Source: Chamaesiphon sp. (GTDB lineage Bacteria; Cyanobacteriota; Cyanobacteriia; Cyanobacteriales; Chamaesiphonaceae). From it: a stretch of DNA of 9,011 nt. The notes under the pieces are model-generated. The model saw nothing but the letters and a program-made list of their open reading frames with translations. It was not told the DNA's origin and searched no databases. Shown here piece by piece: positions 5,948-9,011 of the stretch. Numbering within the stretch: position 1 is the stretch's first letter; every line of letters starts with the position of its first letter. Position numbers and translations under genes: made by a program. The stretch lies in the NCBI GenBank assembly GCA_026786125.1, contig JAJAYU010000143.1, positions 1 to 9,011 of the forward strand, written 5' to 3'.

Positions 5948-6227
5948 TGCTGTTACTTCCCCTAAGATACTTTTTCGTTGCTTTTCGTGATGGGATAATA
6001 GTCTTCAAAAAAATCTCTGTTTCTGTCTCTATATAAGGAACTAGATACGCATATTCCTTGAGTTTTACTACCAGTAATCGTTGATTTGGGTATTTTTCTC
6101 GATCTGGATGGATGACATCATCAAGTACATTCCCCTGCTGAATAGAGACTAAAACTGCTTCAAATGACACATCGCGCTCAGATTTAAGCTTTTCATTTTT
6201 CGATAGATCCCATCGAATATCTTTCAT
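5940..6227 (-). CDS. BrnT-like toxin (putative RNase) of a type II toxin-antitoxin pair
   Basis: A 95-aa protein with the general BrnT pattern: an opening strand with a Trp-Asp (IRWDLSKNEKLKSERDVSFEAV, close to the FxWDxxKxxxNxxKHGVSFEEA theme), an acidic loop with DDVIHPDREKYPNQR (36-50), a hydrophobic strand LLVVKLKEYAYLVPYI, and the C-terminal FLKTIIPSRKATKKYL (73-88), typical of cyanobacterial members. BrnT toxins are RelE-fold ribonucleases; the canonical KHGVSF His is not present here, since the matching stretch reads SERDVSF. The gene is first in a two-gene unit and overlaps the antitoxin by 8 bp. The -10 box ends only 6 bp before the ATG at 6227, so the transcript may be nearly leaderless. 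Confidence 0.75.
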   Translation of the reverse strand: MKDIRWDLSKNEKLKSERDVSFEAVLVSIQQGNVLDDVIHPDREKYPNQRLLVVKLKEYAYLVPYIETETEIFLKTIIPSRKATKKYLRGSNSNE

Positions 6228-6233
6228 TTTCCC

Positions 6234-6263
6234 ATTTTACGCCTATTGTACATACAATGACAA
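6234..6263 (-). promoter_or_regulatory. Promoter and likely autoregulatory operator of the toxin-antitoxin unit
   Basis: Read on the - strand, TTGTCA (6263-6258) and TAAAAT (6239-6234) each match the sigma-70 consensus at 5 of 6 bases, with an 18-bp spacer. The spacer region holds the inverted repeat attgta-ca-tacaat (6245-6258, + strand), which would be an apt site for the ribbon-helix-helix antitoxin to block RNA polymerase. The predicted transcription start falls at about 6227-6228, on or beside the toxin ATG. The boxes and palindrome are seen; the regulatory role is inferred. Confidence 0.55.
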
Positions 6264-6326
6264 CAAGCGTCACTCCACCCGATGATCTGCAAACCATATT
6301 CGATCGAGTTAGCTAGTAGTGACAAT

Positions 6327-7943
6327 TCAGATTGACCAACTTGATTGTTTCTGAAGACTCAACGCTACCGCCTCCGCTACCTTAATTCCATCCACCCCCG
6401 CAGACAAAATCCCCCCAGCATAACCAGCCCCCTCACCTGCTGGATATAAACCCTGGGTATTCAAACTCTGATAATCAGCCCCCCGCTTAATGCAAATCGG
6501 CGACGAGGTGCGAGTTTCCACTCCAGTCAGCACCGCATCGTGCATCGAAAACCCGTCGATTTGCTTGTCAAAAGCAGGGATAGCTTCGCGGATAGCCTCG
6601 ATCGCGTAATCTGGTAAACTCGAACTCAAGTCGCAGAGGTGAACCCCTGGCTTATACGACGGTTTAACGCTGCCTAATTGTGTGGAGGCTGTAGCTGTCA
6701 AAAAGTCGCCTACCAGTTGTCCTGGGGCTTTATATGTACCGCCACCCAACTCAAAAGCCTTCTCTTCTAGTCGTCGCTGAAACTCAATTCCGGCGATCGG
6801 ACTACCAGGATAGTCCTCTGGTGTAATCCCCACCACGATACCACTATTGGCATTCTTACCGCTGCGCTCATATTGGCTCATCCCATTTGTCACTACCCGC
6901 CCGACTTCCGAGGTAGCCGCCACAACCTGCCCACCTGGGCACATACAGAAGCTATAAACCGATCGACCATTGGCACAGTGATGAACTAGACTATAATCAG
7001 CCGCACCGAGCATTGGATGTCCGACTTGAGATCCTAGCCGACATTTATCGATTAGGGATTGGGGATGTTCGACACGAAAGCCGATCGAGAATGGTTTGGG
7101 TTCGATGTATACGCCCGCATGATGGAGCATCTCAAAAGTATCGCGTGCTCTATGTCCGACGGCTAGAATGACATGGTTACTGGGGATATATTCGCCACTA
7201 GCGAGGGTAACACCGCAGACTTGGCCATTTTCGATATTGATATTTTTTACCCGACTTTGGAAACGAATTTCACCACCGAGGGATTCGATCGAATTACGGA
7301 TATTTTCGACGATTTTTACTAGTCGATAGGTGCCGATGTGGGGCTTATTAATATATAGGATTTCCGGTGCAGCTCCAGCATTTACTAGCTCGGCTAATAC
7401 CTTGCGTCCATGATGTTGGGCATCTTTGATTCGACTATACAGCTTTCCATCGGAAAATGTCCCCGCACCACCTTCTCCAAATTGAGCATTGGATTCGGGG
7501 TTGAATTTTGCCTTGCTCCAGAAGCCAAACGTATCGACAGATCGATCGTGTACCGCTTTCCCGCGTTCTAAAATAATCGGCCGAAATCCCATCTGTGCCA
7601 ATAATAACCCAGCAAACATCCCACATGGGCCACAACCAATCACGATCGGACGTTGTTCTAGTTTAGTCGTTGCTTGAGCCACATAACGATAACTAGTATC
7701 GGGAGTCGGCACAATATGTGGATCTTTCTTGAATCGCTGAAGTAACTGTTTCTCCCGCGTCGTCTCCACATCAATCACATAGACAAACGAAACTGCACCC
7801 CGTTTCCGTGCATCATAGCTCCGCTTGAACACAGTATAGCGAATCAGATCCTGAGGCGCGATCGAGAGCTTCTTGAGAATAGCTGACTGAATATCCGCTT
7901 CAGTGCGATCGAGTGAGAGTTTGACTTCAGAGATGCGGAGCAT
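6327..7943 (-). CDS. FAD-dependent dehydrogenase, COG2509 type
   Basis: A 538-aa flavoprotein of the widespread but poorly characterised COG2509 family; the substrate is unknown. Residues 1-90 form the N-terminal domain seen in this family (LRISEVKLSLDRTEADI, FKRSYDARKRG). The FAD-binding Rossmann motif is at 100-108 (IVIGCGPCG), followed by the acidic end of the second strand at Glu126-Arg127 (ILERG). Further family segments are NAQFGEGGAGTFSDGKLYSR (152-171), VILAVGHRARDTFEML, KPFSIGFRVEHPQ, SFCMCPGGQVV (331-341), and the second FAD motif near the end (LYPAGEGAGYAGGILSAGVDG, 499-519). Length and domain order are complete. The ATG gives MLRISEVK, a normal start. The gene diverges from the methyltransferase gene across 91 bp and is followed, 99 bp on, by the toxin-antitoxin unit on the same strand, which has its own promoter. 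Confidence 0.85.
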   Translation of the reverse strand: MLRISEVKLSLDRTEADIQSAILKKLSIAPQDLIRYTVFKRSYDARKRGAVSFVYVIDVETTREKQLLQRFKKDPHIVPTPDTSYRYVAQATTKLEQRPIVIGCGPCGMFAGLLLAQMGFRPIILERGKAVHDRSVDTFGFWSKAKFNPESNAQFGEGGAGTFSDGKLYSRIKDAQHHGRKVLAELVNAGAAPEILYINKPHIGTYRLVKIVENIRNSIESLGGEIRFQSRVKNINIENGQVCGVTLASGEYIPSNHVILAVGHRARDTFEMLHHAGVYIEPKPFSIGFRVEHPQSLIDKCRLGSQVGHPMLGAADYSLVHHCANGRSVYSFCMCPGGQVVAATSEVGRVVTNGMSQYERSGKNANSGIVVGITPEDYPGSPIAGIEFQRRLEEKAFELGGGTYKAPGQLVGDFLTATASTQLGSVKPSYKPGVHLCDLSSSLPDYAIEAIREAIPAFDKQIDGFSMHDAVLTGVETRTSSPICIKRGADYQSLNTQGLYPAGEGAGYAGGILSAGVDGIKVAEAVALSLQKQSSWSI

Positions 7944-8034
7944 GAACGATTATCCTAGACAGTTGGGGCAAAATCTATTCTTATTCTGCCACAATGGTTA
8001 TAGTCGCCGCTTGAACCCAAGAGTATAAGAAGTT
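7944..8034. promoter_or_regulatory. Divergent intergenic region, possible -10 for the methyltransferase gene
   Basis: This 91-bp spacer must hold start signals for both diverging genes. The best candidate box is tatagt (7999-8004, + strand), 5 of 6 to the consensus, but no good -35 sits 16-18 bp before it. A weak purine run (aagaag, 8027-8032) precedes the methyltransferase ATG and could act as ribosome-binding site. I see no convincing promoter on the - strand and no strong palindrome. Confidence 0.25.
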
Positions 8035-8703
8035 ATGACAAAATCTAGAACTCGCTTGTACGAATTATCTGCTGCCGCCTACGCCAATGGGGATTATACT
8101 AGCTGGTTTGAAACACTGTATGCAGAAGCTCAAGGAAATTCCGATGCAATTCCTTGGGCAGATCGAGGTGTGAATGGATGGCTGATCGACTGGATTGAAA
8201 CAGCTCAATTAAATCTGCAAAATCTACGAGTATTAGTTGTTGGCTGTGGATTGGGTGACGATGCCGAATATCTAGCCAAACTCGGTGCTAAAGTCACAGC
8301 ATTTGATCTATCTCAAACTGCGATCAATTGGTGTCATCACAGATTTCCTACATCCCAGGTAAATTATCAAGCTGTTGATTTATTTGCTGCTCCAGTCGAG
8401 TGGGAATTTGGTTTCGATCTGGTGATTGAGATTTATACAATTCAAGCACTACCTGCAAACATCCGTCCAAATGCAATTACTTCTATCGGTAATTTTGCCG
8501 CCCCTAATGGCAAGTTATTTGTCGTCTGTCGCGGACGCGATCCTGAAGATGCTTGCGATCGTTTACCCTTTCCACTGACTAAGGATGAGTTGAATAGATT
8601 TACTGAGACTGGATTAACTCAGGTTTCCTTTGAAGACTCGATCGATACATTAGACACCGCTCCAGCTAGAAGATTTCGGATTGTCTATGAGCGTTCTAAT
8701 TAA
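8035..8703 (+). CDS. Class I SAM-dependent methyltransferase, TPMT-like
   Basis: A 222-aa soluble enzyme predicted to transfer a methyl group from S-adenosylmethionine; the acceptor cannot be told. The SAM-binding motif I is VLVVGCGLGDDAEYLA (66-81), the acidic residue ending the second strand is Asp91 in VTAFDLS, and the post-I/motif II region reads FDLVIEIYTIQALP (127-140). Motif III-like LFVVCRGRDP follows at 161-170. The N-terminal region with IPWADRGVN (39-47) resembles the thiopurine-methyltransferase-like group (PWxxxxP/G type substrate-side segment), which in bacteria includes enzymes acting on thiols, halides or metalloids, so a small-molecule substrate is plausible. The start is the ATG at 8035, with a weak aagaag ahead of it. 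The stop lies 3 bp from the stop of the convergent protease gene. Confidence 0.8.
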   Translation: MTKSRTRLYELSAAAYANGDYTSWFETLYAEAQGNSDAIPWADRGVNGWLIDWIETAQLNLQNLRVLVVGCGLGDDAEYLAKLGAKVTAFDLSQTAINWCHHRFPTSQVNYQAVDLFAAPVEWEFGFDLVIEIYTIQALPANIRPNAITSIGNFAAPNGKLFVVCRGRDPEDACDRLPFPLTKDELNRFTETGLTQVSFEDSIDTLDTAPARRFRIVYERSN

Positions 8704-8706
8704 CTG

Positions 8707-9011
8707 TCAGAATGGCAATGCTTTGATCGTTACAGAACCACCTTCAATTGCCTGAATCCGCAGATCGTAACCTCGAAGTAATCGCATTCCAACCAATGGT
8801 ACTGTTTCAGACTCATTAATATCAATTGTGATATGCGGCCCATCCCAGACGACAGTTGCGATATAAACTTCAAAAATGCAGGAAGTACCATCTCCTAACG
8901 TAGCAATATCACGACCTTTCCAAGTCAAGTCTAAAGCAGTGATAATATCTAAGGGTAAAGTCAGGAAACCTGAAAACCCCGTATCGATTACAGTATCAAC
9001 CAGCTTGTTAC
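8707..9011 (-). CDS. Clan AA aspartic protease, C-terminal part (5' end outside window)
   Basis: The frame stays open to the right edge, so the gene begins outside the window and at least 100 residues are visible. The first visible residues include VIDTGFSGFLTLP, encoded at about 8953-8991, which holds the Asp-Thr-Gly catalytic triad of retroviral-type aspartic proteases. Then come LTWKGRDIATLGDGTSCIF, VVWDGPHITIDI, the flap or second-half segment VPLVGMRLLRGYDLRI, and the C-terminal EGGSVTIKALP, all typical of the small single-domain proteases (about 120-130 aa) widespread in cyanobacteria. Such proteases are thought to act as homodimers, each chain giving one Asp. A TTG at 8926-8928 could be taken as a start, but it would leave out the DTG motif and is not the real one. 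Substrate unknown. The gene is convergent with the methyltransferase gene. Confidence 0.8.
   Translation of the reverse strand, partial: NKLVDTVIDTGFSGFLTLPLDIITALDLTWKGRDIATLGDGTSCIFEVYIATVVWDGPHITIDINESETVPLVGMRLLRGYDLRIQAIEGGSVTIKALPF

Noticed and set aside
7435..7677. Short frames on both strands inside the FAD dehydrogenase gene
   Set aside because: Both overlap the conserved FAD-binding region of the real gene and have no independent support.

Overview
The window looks like a chromosomal segment of a cyanobacterium. The main evidence is a three-gene ndhF-ndhD-cup cluster, which encodes the CO2-hydrating form of photosynthetic complex I and is known only from cyanobacteria. Supporting signs are frequent CGATCG-type sites with a HIP1 octamer (gcgatcgc, 3586-3593), heptameric short tandem repeats in gene spacers, and a dispersed GC-rich hairpin repeat. 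I cannot name the genus.

Layout. (1) 2-574, + strand: the 3' end of a gene that begins before the window, probably a histidine kinase-like ATPase domain with a degenerate N box. (2) 575-848: a spacer with heptamer repeats flanking a structured dispersed repeat, then a 31-bp palindrome just before ndhF. (3) 849-5461, + strand: ndhF (612 aa), ndhD (522 aa) and a ChpX/CupB-type CO2 hydration protein (373 aa), spaced 49 and 34 bp apart and probably one operon. The Cup protein is the short form and no cupS follows, which favours the constitutive NDH-1MS' set (ndhF4-ndhD4-cupB) over the inducible ndhF3-ndhD3-cupA-cupS set. (4) 5462-5674: no convincing gene, but a 77-bp remnant of a toxin-antitoxin junction and a short hairpin repeat. 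(5) 5675-6227, - strand: a BrnT-like toxin gene and a ribbon-helix-helix antitoxin gene overlapping by 8 bp, with a good promoter whose spacer is a palindrome. (6) 6327-7943, - strand: a COG2509-type FAD-dependent dehydrogenase. (7) 8035-8703, + strand: a class I methyltransferase of TPMT-like type, divergent from the dehydrogenase. (8) 8707-9011, - strand: the C-terminal part of a clan AA aspartic protease running out of the window. No gene-free stretch exceeds 300 bases.

How it works together. NdhF and NdhD are the distal proton-pumping membrane subunits that replace NdhF1/NdhD1 in the CO2-uptake complex. CupB sits on them and is thought to convert CO2 to bicarbonate at a zinc site shared with NdhF. 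The Arg, Tyr, Glu, His and Arg positions attributed to that site are present. The other genes are unrelated accessory or housekeeping genes.

The most unusual features are repeat-driven. A dispersed repeat has been read into the 3' end of ndhD and supplies about 30 C-terminal residues. The adjoining heptamer array provides the ndhD stop codon and fills the ribosome-binding region of cupB. I did not find a convincing new biological system.
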